The notes beneath the pieces are model-generated. The model ran no database searches. It worked only from the letters and a program-made list of their open reading frames with translations, and was not told the origin of the DNA. Made by a program: the position numbers and the translations under genes. This document shows positions 9,723-19,934 of a DNA stretch of 64,000 nt, one piece after another; position 1 is the stretch's first letter; each line of letters starts with the position of its first letter. The stretch comes from Bacillus vallismortis (GTDB taxonomy: Bacteria > Bacillota > Bacilli > Bacillales > Bacillaceae). The stretch is from positions 2,532,137 to 2,596,136 of the forward strand of contig NZ_CP160797.1 in the NCBI RefSeq assembly GCF_040784915.1, in the 5' to 3' direction.

Positions 9723-10817
9723 TTAACGTCTGCTTAATACACTGTGGCCGTTTTGCAAAAACTGGCTTCTTGAGCGGCGCATGCGTTCAATCCGTTCCTC
9801 TGCCAAGCGGTCAGCCGCTAAATACGTTGGAATACCATCACGCTGAGAAATTTCAAGTACACGCTCAATATTGCCGTAAATGCCTTCAACTTTCTTCAAT
9901 GCGCGTTCAGCATTATAGCCGTAAAGCTCATCTGCCACGTTGATGACGCCGCCCGCGTTAATGACATAATCCGGCGTGTAGACGATGCCCATTTCGTGAA
10001 TTTCATCGCCATGGCGTGTTTCTTTTAATTGGTTGTTGGCCGCACCCGCGATGACTTTCGCCTTCAGCTGTTTAATGGTGTCGTCGTTGATTGTCGCACC
10101 GAGTGCACACGGCGCATAAATATCGCAGTCTTGTGAATAAATCTCATCCGGATCAACCGCACGGGCGCCAAAATCTGCAACTGCGCGCTGTACCGATTGT
10201 TTATTGATATCCGTCACGATTAAGTTTGCCCCTTCTTCATGAAGGTGGCGGCATAGGTTATAGGCTACGTTCCCTACACCCTGTACAGCGATGGTTTTTC
10301 CTTCGAGAGAGTCAGTACCGAAAGCAGCTTTAGCAGCAGCTTTCATCCCTCTGTACACGCCGTAAGCCGTAACTGGGGATGGATTTCCTGAAGATCCGAA
10401 AGCAGGAGAAATCCCTGTGACATAGTCTGTTTCATCATGAATGATGTCCATATCCTCAACCGTTGTGCCCACATCTTCAGCTGTAATGTACCTGCCGTTC
10501 AAACCTTGAATATAGCGGCCAAACGCGCGGAACATTTCCTCATTTTTATCTTTGCGAGGATCACCGATAATCACTGTTTTTCCGCCGCCAAGGTTTAAGC
10601 CTGCCGCCGCGTTTTTATAGGTCATGCCTCTTGCCAGCCTGAGAGCGTCTTCAATCGCCGCTTCTTCATTTTCATACGTCCACATTCTCGTTCCGCCAAG
10701 TGCCGGACCGAGCGTTGTATCATGAATCGCGATAATCGCTTTTAAGCCGGATTGTTCATCTTGGCAAAATACCAATTGTTCGTAATCGTATTTCTCCATA
10801 TATTTAAAAAGTTCCAT
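9723..10817 (-). CDS. bcd: Leucine/branched-chain amino acid dehydrogenase
   Basis: A 364-residue NAD-dependent Glu/Leu/Phe/Val dehydrogenase that deaminates Leu, Ile and Val to the 2-oxo acids used by the Bkd complex. The catalytic Lys80 lies in LGGGKTVI, and the dinucleotide fold motif is GVGNVAYN. The start MELFKY follows AGGAGGAACGAAC; its ribosome site overlaps the ptb stop codon (TAG at 10829-10831), so the two are translationally coupled. A 13-codon in-frame extension upstream has no ribosome site of its own. Confidence 0.95.
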   Translation of the reverse strand: MELFKYMEKYDYEQLVFCQDEQSGLKAIIAIHDTTLGPALGGTRMWTYENEEAAIEDALRLARGMTYKNAAAGLNLGGGKTVIIGDPRKDKNEEMFRAFGRYIQGLNGRYITAEDVGTTVEDMDIIHDETDYVTGISPAFGSSGNPSPVTAYGVYRGMKAAAKAAFGTDSLEGKTIAVQGVGNVAYNLCRHLHEEGANLIVTDINKQSVQRAVADFGARAVDPDEIYSQDCDIYAPCALGATINDDTIKQLKAKVIAGAANNQLKETRHGDEIHEMGIVYTPDYVINAGGVINVADELYGYNAERALKKVEGIYGNIERVLEISQRDGIPTYLAADRLAEERIERMRRSRSQFLQNGHSVLSRR

Positions 10818-10828
10818 GTTCGTTCCTC

Positions 10829-11728
10829 CTAATGTGTGTATTCTTCTGATGCGCATATCGCGAGCGCAATGGAATACAGTTTATTTTCAGCGGAGTCCGC
10901 TCTGCTCGTTAAGGCAATCGGCGCTTTTGCCCCCGTAATGACAGCCGCCACGCTGGCCTTCGCAAAATAAATCAGTGATTTATATAAAATATTGCCGGCC
11001 TCAATTGTTGGGACGAGAAGGATATCAGCGCTGCCCGCTACGTCTCCTGAAATCTTTTTCTGGGCCGCGGCAATTTGCGAGACTGCGTTATCCAAAGCAA
11101 ACGGCCCATCAACAATACAGCCTTTGATCTGGCCTCTTTTGCACATTTGAGCAAGAGCAGCTGCATTTACTGTCGCTTCCATTTTCGGGTTTACCGTTTC
11201 GACAGCTGCCAGAGCAGCTGCTTTTGGCATATTGTTCCCTACTGCACGGGCCACATGAACGGCATTTTGCAAAATCTGCCGAAGCTCTTCAAGTGAAGGA
11301 GCAATATTCATTGCCGAATCTGTCACAAACATCAGCCTGTCAAAGTCCGGTATATCAAACACAGCGACGTGAGAAAGGACGTTGGATGACCGAAGCCCCT
11401 CCTGTCTGTTCAATACCGCTTTAAGCAAAACAGAAGTCGGCACATCCCCTTTCATTAACACATCCGCTGTTTTATGATGCACAGCACGAACCGCTAATTT
11501 TGCCGATTCCTCAGGCGTATCCGCATGAACGATTTCCACTTGATCCCCTTGAATAGATGATGTCAGATCGTTCAGTTTTTTGCTGTCGCCCACTAACAAA
11601 AAACGGGCAGATAGGTGCTCGGCTGCCAGCTTTACAGCCCGGATCACTTCCTCATCCTCAGCATGAGCAACCGCAATAGTCTTGTTTTTGTACATCGACG
11701 CTTTACCGATCAAATCTTTCAGCTTCAT
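10829..11728 (-). CDS. ptb: Phosphate butyryltransferase
   Basis: A 299-residue phosphotransacetylase/butyryltransferase family enzyme that exchanges CoA for phosphate on short and branched acyl groups and hands the acyl phosphate to Buk. It is the first gene of the bkd operon, 40 bases past the sigma-54 promoter, with the ribosome site GGGTGG. Transcription therefore depends on SigL and the adjacent activator gene bkdR. Confidence 0.94.
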   Translation of the reverse strand: MKLKDLIGKASMYKNKTIAVAHAEDEEVIRAVKLAAEHLSARFLLVGDSKKLNDLTSSIQGDQVEIVHADTPEESAKLAVRAVHHKTADVLMKGDVPTSVLLKAVLNRQEGLRSSNVLSHVAVFDIPDFDRLMFVTDSAMNIAPSLEELRQILQNAVHVARAVGNNMPKAAALAAVETVNPKMEATVNAAALAQMCKRGQIKGCIVDGPFALDNAVSQIAAAQKKISGDVAGSADILLVPTIEAGNILYKSLIYFAKASVAAVITGAKAPIALTSRADSAENKLYSIALAICASEEYTH

Positions 11729-11767
11729 CTGTTACCACCCTTCTTGTTTCGACTCCGCCTTTTATTA

Positions 11768-11783
11768 TGCAAGTTTCATGCCA
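11768..11783 (-). promoter_or_regulatory. Sigma-54 (SigL) -24/-12 promoter of the bkd operon
   Basis: The minus strand reads TGGCATGAAACTTGCA, a close match to the -24/-12 consensus TGGCAC-N5-TTGCA. It lies 40 bases before ptb and directly downstream of bkdR, whose product is a sigma-54 activator. Confidence 0.92.
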
Positions 11784-11846
11784 GCTCTTCGCCATGCTGT
11801 CATAACGGATGCTTTGAAAAATTCGTGCAGATGTTTGCGTTTATTC

Positions 11847-11860
11847 TGCAAATTATTGCA
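11847..11860 (-). promoter_or_regulatory. Candidate BkdR upstream activating site at ptb
   Basis: TGCAAATTATTGCA has TGCAA/TTGCA arms and lies 64-77 bases upstream of the -24 element, a normal place for an enhancer. It overlaps the bkdR stop codon. The same 14-mer, inverted, occurs before bkdR at 13979-13992. That BkdR binds it is inference. Confidence 0.6.
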
Positions 11861-13931
11861 TGCCTTCATTTGCAAGGCCATATTTATCCATTTTGTAATA
11901 TAAATTCCGTATGCTGACTCCGAGGGCTTTCGCTGTTTTTGTCCGGTTATAATGATGCTTCTCGAGCGTTTGCTGGATCAAATGCGCTTCAAATTTTTCT
12001 ACTGCAACAGACAGCTTCTCGCCTTCAATATTCGGAGAATCAAAGCCTGCACCCTGTTCTGAGTCGCTTTCTTTTTGTTCAACTTCGAATACAGGCAAGT
12101 GATCTTTTTCAATCCATTCCATATGCGGATTCAGAAAAATCATGGCTCGTCCTAGGACATTTTCCAATTCGCGGACATTCCCCGGCCAATGATAAGCGGA
12201 TAAAACACGCAAAGCTTGCTGCGAGAGACCCTTTACATTCCTGCCGTAATCCCGGTTAATCTTTTGGATAAGCCTGACGCTTAGTGCCTCAATGTCTTCC
12301 AGCCGCTGTCGCAATGGCGGGATGGAGATGGGGTAGCGGTTGATCCGGTAATACAAGTCTTCACGGAACGCACCATCCGCCATCGCCTTTTCGATATTTA
12401 CATTTGTCGCCGCGATCACTCTGACGTTGACAGGAATCGCCTTCGTACCGCCCACTCTGACGATTTCCTTTTCTTGAAGGACGCGGAGCAATTTCGCCTG
12501 CATATTTTGTGTCAGTTCGCCGATTTCATCTAAGAAAATACTGCCGTTATTGGCTTCTTCAAATAAACCCTTTTTACCGCCACGCTTCGCTCCTGAAAAC
12601 GCACCATCCTCATAACCGAACAATTCTGATTCGAGCAGGTTTTCAGAAAGGGCAGCACAATTCACCCGAATAAATTTATTGTACTTCCGGTCGCTTTCGT
12701 TATGGATGGCATGGGCGAACAGTTCTTTTCCTGTTCCTGATTCCCCGCGCAGCAAAATGGTTGCCGGCGTTTTCGCCCCGAGCTTGGCCTGTTCAAGCGC
12801 AACCAGCATTTGCTCACTTTTGCCGATAATGTCATCAAACGTGTATTTCGCCTCAAGTGTGCGAATGATTTGTCTGGCCCGGTTAAGCTCGGCTGTCAGC
12901 ATTTTAATTTCGGTCACGTCGTGAATCACACCGACGCTGCCTTTCAAAATCCCGTCTACAATCACCGGCGCTACATTGACGATGACCTCTTTTTCATTCG
13001 GGCCGACCTTCATTCTGACACCGCGGACAGGGCGTCTCGTTTCAAGCACCTTTAAATGCATGCTTTCGCCTTCAGAAATATCAGTGTTGGCAGGCTTGCC
13101 GATGACTTCTTTTTCGGAGAGCCCTGTCATTTTCGTATACGCTTTATTAATCAGGAGTCCGATGCCGTTTTCATCAACGACAGAAATCGCCTCATCGGAG
13201 GATTGAATAATCGCCTCCAGCATCGTACGGACCTGCTTTAAGTTTGTCACTTCCTCTGCCAGCTCAACAGCATCGGTGATATCTTTAAACACACAAAGCG
13301 CCCCGAGCAAACGTCCGCCTTCATCAATAATCGGCAGCCTCGTCGTCACAATTTGCAAATGATCGCCCAAAAGCTGCTTCTGGTTGTATTCAGGCACTCT
13401 TGTTTTTAAAATCCGCGGCAACTTCGTGCTCGGAATGACTTCTTTTATCGGGCGTCCAATGACTTCCTCACGTTTTTTCCCGACCATTTTTTCGGCCATA
13501 TGGTTAAAGAGAATGATTTCTTCATTGATATCAATAAAAATCATCCCGTCATGGGTAGAATTAAAAATTCGGTCGTGTTTGTATGTTTGCTCTTTCAGCA
13601 TTTGAATCAGGTGCTGCTTTTCTTCCATCAGCTGAAAAACGATGTACGCCATTTTTCCCGGCATAATAATGGTCTCTTCATGCTTTTCTTGAAGGAGTTC
13701 GTCAAACACGGCTTGATCGCCGGTGGTATGAATGACGATATCCGGTTTTAGTTGTATGTAAGGTTTCCAATCAGATGAAACGGCAATCCCATACTGTTCT
13801 GCTTCTTTCAATCCCGGCGCCTCGGGGTCTTTGTCAACTACGGCAATGACCTCTATGATGGCTGTTTTGATCAGAATATGTAATAACGCCGTTCCCCTTT
13901 TGCCGGCACCTACAATCAGTACCTTTTGCAT
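11853..13931 (-). CDS. bkdR: BkdR, sigma-54-dependent activator of the bkd operon
   Basis: A 692-residue enhancer-binding protein. Residues 1-100 look like a nucleotide-binding fold ([11 protein letters not shown] at 3-13, acidic VVDKD at 31-35). Two PAS domains follow, about 115-225 and 235-345. The AAA+ domain has Walker A GESGTGKE (396-403), GAFSGA (443-448, consensus GAFTGA) and Walker [10 protein letters not shown] (464-472). A Fis-type helix-turn-helix ([18 protein letters not shown]) ends the protein. It activates SigL transcription of branched-chain amino acid breakdown. The ribosome site is AGGGGTAGCGGG. Confidence 0.95.
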   Translation of the reverse strand: MQKVLIVGAGKRGTALLHILIKTAIIEVIAVVDKDPEAPGLKEAEQYGIAVSSDWKPYIQLKPDIVIHTTGDQAVFDELLQEKHEETIIMPGKMAYIVFQLMEEKQHLIQMLKEQTYKHDRIFNSTHDGMIFIDINEEIILFNHMAEKMVGKKREEVIGRPIKEVIPSTKLPRILKTRVPEYNQKQLLGDHLQIVTTRLPIIDEGGRLLGALCVFKDITDAVELAEEVTNLKQVRTMLEAIIQSSDEAISVVDENGIGLLINKAYTKMTGLSEKEVIGKPANTDISEGESMHLKVLETRRPVRGVRMKVGPNEKEVIVNVAPVIVDGILKGSVGVIHDVTEIKMLTAELNRARQIIRTLEAKYTFDDIIGKSEQMLVALEQAKLGAKTPATILLRGESGTGKELFAHAIHNESDRKYNKFIRVNCAALSENLLESELFGYEDGAFSGAKRGGKKGLFEEANNGSIFLDEIGELTQNMQAKLLRVLQEKEIVRVGGTKAIPVNVRVIAATNVNIEKAMADGAFREDLYYRINRYPISIPPLRQRLEDIEALSVRLIQKINRDYGRNVKGLSQQALRVLSAYHWPGNVRELENVLGRAMIFLNPHMEWIEKDHLPVFEVEQKESDSEQGAGFDSPNIEGEKLSVAVEKFEAHLIQQTLEKHHYNRTKTAKALGVSIRNLYYKMDKYGLANEGMQ

Positions 13932-13978
13932 CCCGCTACCCCTTTGTATGAAAAAATTTGCACACCTATTTATTCCGT

Positions 13979-13992
13979 TGCAATAATTTGCA
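13979..13992 (-). promoter_or_regulatory. Second copy of the TGCAA-N4-TTGCA palindrome before bkdR
   Basis: TGCAATAATTTGCA is exactly the reverse complement of the site at 11847-11860. It lies 48 bases upstream of the bkdR start, and a further half site, TTTGCA, is at 13957-13962. It could mediate autoregulation by BkdR or affect divergent yqzF. Confidence 0.55.
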
Positions 13993-14020
13993 CAACCCTA
14001 TGTTACCACGTTTTCTTCTC

Positions 14021-14049
14021 TTGACAAAATATTTTCCCCGCTGGACAAT
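14021..14049 (+). promoter_or_regulatory. Sigma-A promoter of yqzF
   Basis: TTGACA (14021-14026), a 17-base spacer and GACAAT (14044-14049) lie 34 bases before the yqzF start. Confidence 0.65.
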
Positions 14050-14082
14050 AAAGAAAATGAAAGATAAAGGGGTTTTCTGAGG

Positions 14083-14319
14083 ATGAGCCGACTTCTTGCG
14101 CTTTTGATATTAGTCGTCCCCGGCGCCATATCCGCTTTAGGCATTAAACTGATGAGAGATACACTTTTCGGTCATAGTGTAAAGCCATTTGCAGCTCTTT
14201 GGCTCCAAGGTTTGTCAGGGTTCATCTTTTTTGCGTTCGGCCTTTATGTGCTGGCAGGGTTTGTTTTATACAGGGACAGAAAACGCCATCAAGTCAGCCC
14301 GCGATTCAGAAAACGATAG
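14083..14319 (+). CDS. yqzF: YqzF, small membrane protein (DUF2627)
   Basis: A 78-residue protein of unknown function. It has two hydrophobic segments (about 4-21 and 40-65) and a basic C-terminal tail rich in Arg and Lys, so two membrane spans with a cytoplasmic tail are likely. It has its own sigma-A promoter and a terminator shared with convergent prpB, hence it is monocistronic. Its place between the bkd and mmg operons gives no clear functional hint. Confidence 0.85.
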   Translation: MSRLLALLILVVPGAISALGIKLMRDTLFGHSVKPFAALWLQGLSGFIFFAFGLYVLAGFVLYRDRKRHQVSPRFRKR

Positions 14320-14323
14320 CTGC

Positions 14324-14355
14324 AAAAAAAGCCGGAGAACACTCCGGCTTTTTTT
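14324..14355. terminator. Bidirectional terminator of yqzF and prpB
   Basis: AAAAAAAGCCGGAG...CTCCGGCTTTTTTT forms a symmetrical hairpin with T runs on both strands, between the convergent yqzF and prpB ends. Confidence 0.9.
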
Positions 14356-14362
14356 GACCGCA

Positions 14363-15268
14363 CTATTCGTCAGGCAAAACGGTCTTGGCAATCGTTTTAT
14401 CTAACGTTTCATAGTCATAATAAGAAATCGTCTCGTACAGTTCTTTTCGTGTCTGCATATGATGAAGCCCTTCTTTTTGTGAGCCGCGCTCCTTAATCAA
14501 ATCAAATAGCCGTGCATAAGCTTTTGCCGCCGCTCGAAGCGATGTGACAGGATATATCACCATGTCAAACCCCATAGCTTCGAATTCATCGGCACGATAA
14601 TACGGCGTTTTCCCAAATTCGGTCATATTTGCAAGGAGCGGAACGGAAATGTGTTCAGCAAACTGGCGGAATTCGTTCTCCGTCTGAAGCGCTTCCGGAA
14701 AAATTGCGTCCGCTCCAGCCTCAATGTAAGCCGCTGAGCGCTTCACCGCGGCGTCAAGCCCTTCCTGCGCTCTGGCATCAGTACGGGCAACAACGACAAG
14801 GGTGGGCGCCGCTTGTTTGATCACTTTTATTTTTTGCGCCATTTCCTTTATCGAGACAAGCTGTTTGCCATTTAAATGCCCGCATTTTTTCGGAAGCTGT
14901 TGGTCTTCTATTTGAACGGCGGCTACTCTGGCTTCAAGCATCTCACGGGCGGTTCGGGCGGCATTTAACACACCGCCGAATCCCGTATCTATATCAACAA
15001 GGAGAGGCAGATCAGCTGCACGCACAAGATCCTTGGCTCGATCAGCCATTTCTGTTGACGTGATGATCCCTAAATCAGGGAGCCCCCTGCTGGCTGTATA
15101 TGCCGCACCAGACAAATAAACAGCAGAAAAACCGGCCTCTTTCGCAAGCAAGGCGGCCATCCCGTCATGAGCGCCGGGAATCTGCAAAATGTCCGGCGCT
15201 GACATCAGCTTGCGGAAACGAACGGCAAGCTCTTCTTGTGACGATTGCTTATTAACGATCCACGACAT
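14363..15268 (-). CDS. prpB: 2-methylisocitrate lyase
   Basis: A 301-residue isocitrate-lyase-family enzyme (YqiQ) that cleaves 2-methylisocitrate to pyruvate and succinate, the last step of the methylcitrate cycle for propionyl-CoA. The active-site motif KKCGH is present, as is the metal-binding LLVDIDTGFGG. It ends the mmgABCDE-prpB operon, 16 bases after mmgE. The length matches the family. Confidence 0.93.
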   Translation of the reverse strand: MSWIVNKQSSQEELAVRFRKLMSAPDILQIPGAHDGMAALLAKEAGFSAVYLSGAAYTASRGLPDLGIITSTEMADRAKDLVRAADLPLLVDIDTGFGGVLNAARTAREMLEARVAAVQIEDQQLPKKCGHLNGKQLVSIKEMAQKIKVIKQAAPTLVVVARTDARAQEGLDAAVKRSAAYIEAGADAIFPEALQTENEFRQFAEHISVPLLANMTEFGKTPYYRADEFEAMGFDMVIYPVTSLRAAAKAYARLFDLIKERGSQKEGLHHMQTRKELYETISYYDYETLDKTIAKTVLPDE

Positions 15269-15284
15269 GACGTAAGTCCTCCTT

Positions 15285-16703
15285 TTACATGCAAAACATA
15301 TCTATGAATTCATTTACACGCATCGTTTGTAATGTCTCATAGCTGGTACAGCGCTTATAAATGTGTTTTTGCTGTTTATTAGAGAAATGGGTTTTAAGAT
15401 TGGCAGAAAACTTTTCCAGCAGCTTCGGCACTGCCTCGTCTCTTCGAAAACGATGGCCGAGCGGAAATTCACATTCCACCATTTCCGTGCTCGTTCCGTC
15501 TTTAAAATGAACTTGAACTGCATTTGAAATGGAACGCTTGTCGGGTTTCAGGTAATCCTCGGTATATGTTTTATTTTCAGTCACTTCCATCTTATCCCGA
15601 AGTTTATCTATTCTCGGATCACTCGCTGTTTCAGCCTCATAATGCTGCGCGGTGATATCACCAAAAAGCAATCCGATTGCTGCGATGTATTGGAGGCAGT
15701 GATCACGATCTGCCGGATTGTGAAGCGGGCCTTTTTTATCAATGATTCGGATAGCGGATTCATGCGTTCTGATGACAACACGGTCAATCTCATCAATCCG
15801 GCCCTTTACCTGCGGATGAAGAATGACGGCGCACTCTACCGCTGTCTGAGCGTGAAATTCCGCAGGATAAGACACTTTAAATAACACATTTTCCATGACA
15901 TAAGCGTCGAGCGGGCGGGCGAGTTTAATCTCTTGTTTATTGAATAAAACGTCTTGGAAGCCCCACCCCGGTGCGCTCAAAGCTGTCGGATAGCCCATTT
16001 CCCCTTTTAACGCCATCAGCGCCAAATGAACTCCTCTGCTCGTTGCGTCTCCTGCCGCCCACGATTTGCGCGAACCGGTATTCGGTGAATGCCGGTATGT
16101 CCTCAAGGCTGCATTGTCAATCCATGCATTTGAAAGCGCATTTTTGATTTCTTCTCTTCCGCCGCCCAAGAGCTTTGCTGCAACAGCGGCTGTAGCGACT
16201 TTGACAAACAGCACATGATCAAGGCCAACTCGGTTTAAGCTGTTTTCTAAAGCAAGCACGCCTTGAATTTCATGTGCTTTGATCATCATTTCAAGTACGT
16301 CGCGTACCATTAAAGGTTCGTTCCCTTCAGACAGCCTTACTCTCGATACATAATCAGCAGCCGCAAGGATCCCTCCCAAATTATCGGACGGATGCCCCCA
16401 CTCCGCCGCCAGCCATGTATCGTTATAATCGAGCCAGCGAATCATGCAGCCGATATTAAACGCTGCTCTCACAGGATCGAGAACATATGACGTTCCCGGA
16501 ACTTTGCTCCCATTCGGCACAGTCGTTCCGGGAACAATCGGGCCGAGCAGCTTGGTGCATTCGGGATACCGGAGCGCCAAAATCCCGCAGCCCAGCGTAT
16601 CCAGCAGCACGTGCCCCGCTGTTGTAAACGCCTCGGAGCTTGTAATCTCTTTCTCAAGCACATAGTCTGTGATTTCTTCAATGACATGATCCGTTTTCAG
16701 CAT
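15285..16703 (-). CDS. mmgE: 2-methylcitrate dehydratase MmgE (PrpD family)
   Basis: A 472-residue MmgE/PrpD family enzyme that dehydrates 2-methylcitrate. Typical stretches are the N-terminal [20 protein letters not shown], and [10 protein letters not shown]. The start MLKTDH follows AAAGGAACTGGTAGA; an ATG six codons upstream lacks spacing. It lies 21 bases after mmgD. With MmgD and PrpB it completes the methylcitrate cycle in the mother cell. Confidence 0.93.
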   Translation of the reverse strand: MLKTDHVIEEITDYVLEKEITSSEAFTTAGHVLLDTLGCGILALRYPECTKLLGPIVPGTTVPNGSKVPGTSYVLDPVRAAFNIGCMIRWLDYNDTWLAAEWGHPSDNLGGILAAADYVSRVRLSEGNEPLMVRDVLEMMIKAHEIQGVLALENSLNRVGLDHVLFVKVATAAVAAKLLGGGREEIKNALSNAWIDNAALRTYRHSPNTGSRKSWAAGDATSRGVHLALMALKGEMGYPTALSAPGWGFQDVLFNKQEIKLARPLDAYVMENVLFKVSYPAEFHAQTAVECAVILHPQVKGRIDEIDRVVIRTHESAIRIIDKKGPLHNPADRDHCLQYIAAIGLLFGDITAQHYEAETASDPRIDKLRDKMEVTENKTYTEDYLKPDKRSISNAVQVHFKDGTSTEMVECEFPLGHRFRRDEAVPKLLEKFSANLKTHFSNKQQKHIYKRCTSYETLQTMRVNEFIDMFCM

Positions 16704-16724
16704 TCTACCAGTTCCTTTCATGAT

Positions 16725-17843
16725 TTAAGATTCGGCCTGATACCGCGGGCCCAAATAACTGACACGTGGACGAAAGAGACGGTTATTGGAATGCTGTTCG
16801 ATCACGTGGGCGCATAAACCGGATGTTCTCGCACTGAAAAAGACAGGCGTATACAAAGGTATCGGTATGCCGAGCATCCAATACACCGGGGCAGCGTAGT
16901 AATCCAAATTCGGGTAAAGCCCTTTTTCCTTCTCCATCAGCCGCTCGCCTGCTTCACACATCTCATATAAACGATGGTCGCCGGCTTTATCGCATAATTG
17001 CTGCAGCGCCTCTTTCATCATGAGTGCTCTCGGGTCCATTTTTTTCATATACACTCGGTGGCCGAATCCCATAATTTTTTCTTTTCTTTGCAGTTTTGAT
17101 TGCAGAAGCTGCTCAAAATCAGACGGTGTTTTCGCCTCCAAAAGCATATACATTACGGCTTCGTTTGCTCCTCCGTGAAGATTCCCTTTCAGAGAGGCTA
17201 CAGCTCCTGTCAAAGCGCCATAAAGATCTGAATGTGTAGAAGCGATGACTCTGGCAGTAAAGGTTGAATTCGGCATTTCATGTTCACTGTACAGGATGAG
17301 GGACCGGTCAAAAATGCGTTCTTCCAGTGAGGACGGCAATTTCCCAGTCATCATATATAAAAAATTCGCACTGTAGGATAGGGTTTTAAGCGGAAGAATC
17401 GGCTCTTTCTTATTGATGATCCTATAGCTGGCAGCAGTGAGGACAGGCATTTTCCCCAGAAGCTGATAGGCGCGTTCTTTGTTAGCGGAAGGAGAACGAT
17501 CATCAATTTGCCGGTCATAGCCGGCAAGAGCAGACAGTCCGGTCCGCAGACTATCCATCGGATGAGTGTGCTCAGGGAGCAGTTCAAGGAGACGGAGATG
17601 ATCTGCCGGCAGGTCTGATGCGCTGTTTATGTTTCTTTCCAGCTTTCCCGTTTCACTTTCTTCCGGCAGCCTGCCCTCCAGCAATAAATGGATAAGCTCC
17701 AGATAGCTTTTTGTTTTAGAAAGATCGATTAAATCATAGCCTCGTATCAAAATCTGGCTGGACTGGGTGTCAAGATAAGAAATTTGAGTTTCTGCCGCAA
17801 CCACACCGTCCAAACCCGGAGAATAAAGCTTTTTCTCCTGCAT
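16725..17843 (-). CDS. mmgD: 2-methylcitrate / citrate synthase MmgD
   Basis: A 372-residue citrate-synthase-family enzyme that condenses propionyl-CoA (or acetyl-CoA) with oxaloacetate. The catalytic stretches GGANEAVM and GFGHRVYMKKMDPRA are present. The start MQEKKL has a GGAGGTTGAGGAT site; the frame continues upstream over the mmgC end without one. It is the first of three methylcitrate-cycle genes, placed after the beta-oxidation-type genes mmgABC. Confidence 0.93.
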   Translation of the reverse strand: MQEKKLYSPGLDGVVAAETQISYLDTQSSQILIRGYDLIDLSKTKSYLELIHLLLEGRLPEESETGKLERNINSASDLPADHLRLLELLPEHTHPMDSLRTGLSALAGYDRQIDDRSPSANKERAYQLLGKMPVLTAASYRIINKKEPILPLKTLSYSANFLYMMTGKLPSSLEERIFDRSLILYSEHEMPNSTFTARVIASTHSDLYGALTGAVASLKGNLHGGANEAVMYMLLEAKTPSDFEQLLQSKLQRKEKIMGFGHRVYMKKMDPRALMMKEALQQLCDKAGDHRLYEMCEAGERLMEKEKGLYPNLDYYAAPVYWMLGIPIPLYTPVFFSARTSGLCAHVIEQHSNNRLFRPRVSYLGPRYQAES

Positions 17844-17880
17844 ATCCTCAACCTCCGTTTTGCGTTTTTGTCGATCGGAT

Positions 17881-19014
17881 TTAACCAAGCAGATGCTTGG
17901 AAATAATCAGTCTTTGAATCTCGTTCGTTCCTTCATAGATTTGCGTCACCTTTGCATCGCGAAGCAGCCGCTCAACCGGGTAATCCTTCATATAGCCATA
18001 TCCCCCGTAAATTTGGACGGCGTCTAACGCCGCCTTCACCGCAGAATCTGAAGAAAATTGTTTAGCCATAGACGCTTCTTTTTCACAGGCCAAGCCGCGG
18101 TTATGAAGGTCTGCGGCGTGGTAGACAAGATGCCTTGCCGCCTCTGCCCTTGTCGCCATGTCAGCCAGCTTAAATGATATGCCTTGATTGGCTGCGATAG
18201 GCCTTCCAAATTGCACCCGCTGCTTCGCGTAAGCAACGGCATGTTCCAGAGCCGCCTCTGCAATTCCGAGCGCCTGTGCCGCAATGCCGATGCGGCCGAC
18301 ATTTAAATTCGCCATGGCGATGGTAAAGCCATCTCCCTCTTTGCCAAGCAAATTTTCTTCAGGCACTTCTGCATTGTCAAAAATCAATTCCGTAGTATTG
18401 GAGCCATAGAGCCCCAGCTTTCTTTCTTTTTTTCCAACGGTAAAACCGGATGTATTTTTTTCAACGATAAAAGCGGAAATCCCGTGCCTGCCTTGATCCG
18501 GAGCTGTTAAAGCAAACGTGATATAGACATCGGCGGCTCCGCCGTTCGTAATAAACATTTTTGATCCGTTTAATAGGTATTTGCCGTTCTTTTTGATGGC
18601 TGTCGTGCGAAGGCTCCCTGCATCCGACCCTGAAAGAGGCTCCGTCAGTGCAAATGCGCCCAAATGGTCTCCTGAAGCGAGCTTCGGGATATATTTACTC
18701 TTCTGTTTTTCGTTTCCAAAGTAAAAAATAGGATTTGTGCCGACCGAGGTATGAACGGAAAGAATGACACCGACAGCCGCGCTGATTTTAGAAATCTCAT
18801 GAATCGCCAAAATATAAGAAATAACATCCGCCCCAGCGCCGCCGTATCGTTCCGGCACCGGTATTCCCATCAGGCCGTGTTCACCCATTTTTTTGATGAG
18901 CTGAAACGGAAATTCGTCCGTTTCCTCCATGATTTTCGCAGCGGGAGCAATTTCTTTTCGGGCAAAATCACGCACCATTTTTCGCATCATGACTTGCTCT
19001 TGGGTTTCATGCAA
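17881..19014 (-). CDS. mmgC: Acyl-CoA dehydrogenase MmgC
   Basis: A 377-residue FAD acyl-CoA dehydrogenase. The FAD-binding stretches FALTEPLSGSDAGS and FITNGG are present, and the catalytic-base region IYEGTNEIQRL is near the C-terminus. I chose the TTG start (LHETQEQV) behind GGGGGTGG because it aligns with the start I remember for 168; the open frame runs on into mmgB. The protein ends KHLLG, two residues before the GGT end I recall in 168. The likely substrate is a short acyl-CoA. Confidence 0.9.
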   Translation of the reverse strand: MHETQEQVMMRKMVRDFARKEIAPAAKIMEETDEFPFQLIKKMGEHGLMGIPVPERYGGAGADVISYILAIHEISKISAAVGVILSVHTSVGTNPIFYFGNEKQKSKYIPKLASGDHLGAFALTEPLSGSDAGSLRTTAIKKNGKYLLNGSKMFITNGGAADVYITFALTAPDQGRHGISAFIVEKNTSGFTVGKKERKLGLYGSNTTELIFDNAEVPEENLLGKEGDGFTIAMANLNVGRIGIAAQALGIAEAALEHAVAYAKQRVQFGRPIAANQGISFKLADMATRAEAARHLVYHAADLHNRGLACEKEASMAKQFSSDSAVKAALDAVQIYGGYGYMKDYPVERLLRDAKVTQIYEGTNEIQRLIISKHLLG

Positions 19015-19045
19015 CTCGCCACCCCCGGATGAAATGAAATGAACT

Positions 19046-19909
19046 TCAGAAAGTCCTCTCCACATATTGATAAAAGCCGCGTCCGCTCTTTTTGCCGAGC
19101 CAACCCGCTTTGACGTATTTACGAAGCAGCGGACAAGGACGATACTTGGAATCGCCAAGGCCGGAATGAAGAACTTCCATAATCGCTAAACACGTATCAA
19201 GCCCGATAAAATCCGCTAGTCTAAGCGGTCCCATGGGATGGTTCATACCCAGCTTCATCACCTCGTCTATTGCCTCGGGCTTCGCCACCCCCTCATACAC
19301 GCAATAGATGGCTTCATTAATCATCGGAAGAAGCACGCGGTTGGAAACAAACCCCGGAAAATCATTGACTTCTACCGGTGTTTTCCCCATCTTTTCCGCT
19401 AATCCCATAACATCTAAGGCCGTTTCCTCTGATGTAGCCAAGCCGCGAATCACTTCAACCAGCTTCATCACAGGGACAGGATTCATAAAATGCATGCCAA
19501 TGACTCGTTCAGGCCGGTTTGTCACAGCAGCGATTTCTGTAATAGGCAAGGAAGATGTATTGCTGGCCAAAATCGTATGAGGCGGGCATATGTGATCAAG
19601 TGTGTTAAACATTTCGGTTTTCGCCGCCATGTTTTCTGCGATAGCTTCAATCACAATGTCCGCGTGTTTTGCCTCCTCAAGCGTTTGAGAAAGCGAAATG
19701 CGGCTAATTATACCCTTCATTTCCGCTTCGGTCTTTCTCCCTTTCTCAACATCACGGGTCAGCTGTTTCTTCAACCGTTTCAATCCTGCCTCCGCAGCCT
19801 CTGGGTTCACATCGTACATCCTCACATCAAAGCCTGCGTCGGCAGCTGTTTGAGCGATCCCGCTTCCCATCTGTCCTGCACCGGCCACCATGATATGTTT
19901 CATCTCCAT
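19046..19909 (-). CDS. mmgB: 3-hydroxybutyryl-CoA dehydrogenase MmgB
   Basis: A 287-residue enzyme of the 3-hydroxyacyl-CoA dehydrogenase family with an N-terminal NAD fold ([12 protein letters not shown], about 9-20) and the C-terminal 3HCDH domain ([19 protein letters not shown], then [18 protein letters not shown]). It oxidises 3-hydroxyacyl-CoA to the 3-keto form that MmgA cleaves. It lies 25 bases after mmgA. Confidence 0.94.
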   Translation of the reverse strand: MEMKHIMVAGAGQMGSGIAQTAADAGFDVRMYDVNPEAAEAGLKRLKKQLTRDVEKGRKTEAEMKGIISRISLSQTLEEAKHADIVIEAIAENMAAKTEMFNTLDHICPPHTILASNTSSLPITEIAAVTNRPERVIGMHFMNPVPVMKLVEVIRGLATSEETALDVMGLAEKMGKTPVEVNDFPGFVSNRVLLPMINEAIYCVYEGVAKPEAIDEVMKLGMNHPMGPLRLADFIGLDTCLAIMEVLHSGLGDSKYRPCPLLRKYVKAGWLGKKSGRGFYQYVERTF

Positions 19910-19934
19910 TTAAATCCCCTTTTTCGTCATTGTT

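Noticed and set aside
13257-13931. BkdR PAS and N-domain as a separate fused gene
   Set aside because: The frame is continuous with one good ribosome site, and the length equals the family's usual length, so this is normal architecture.
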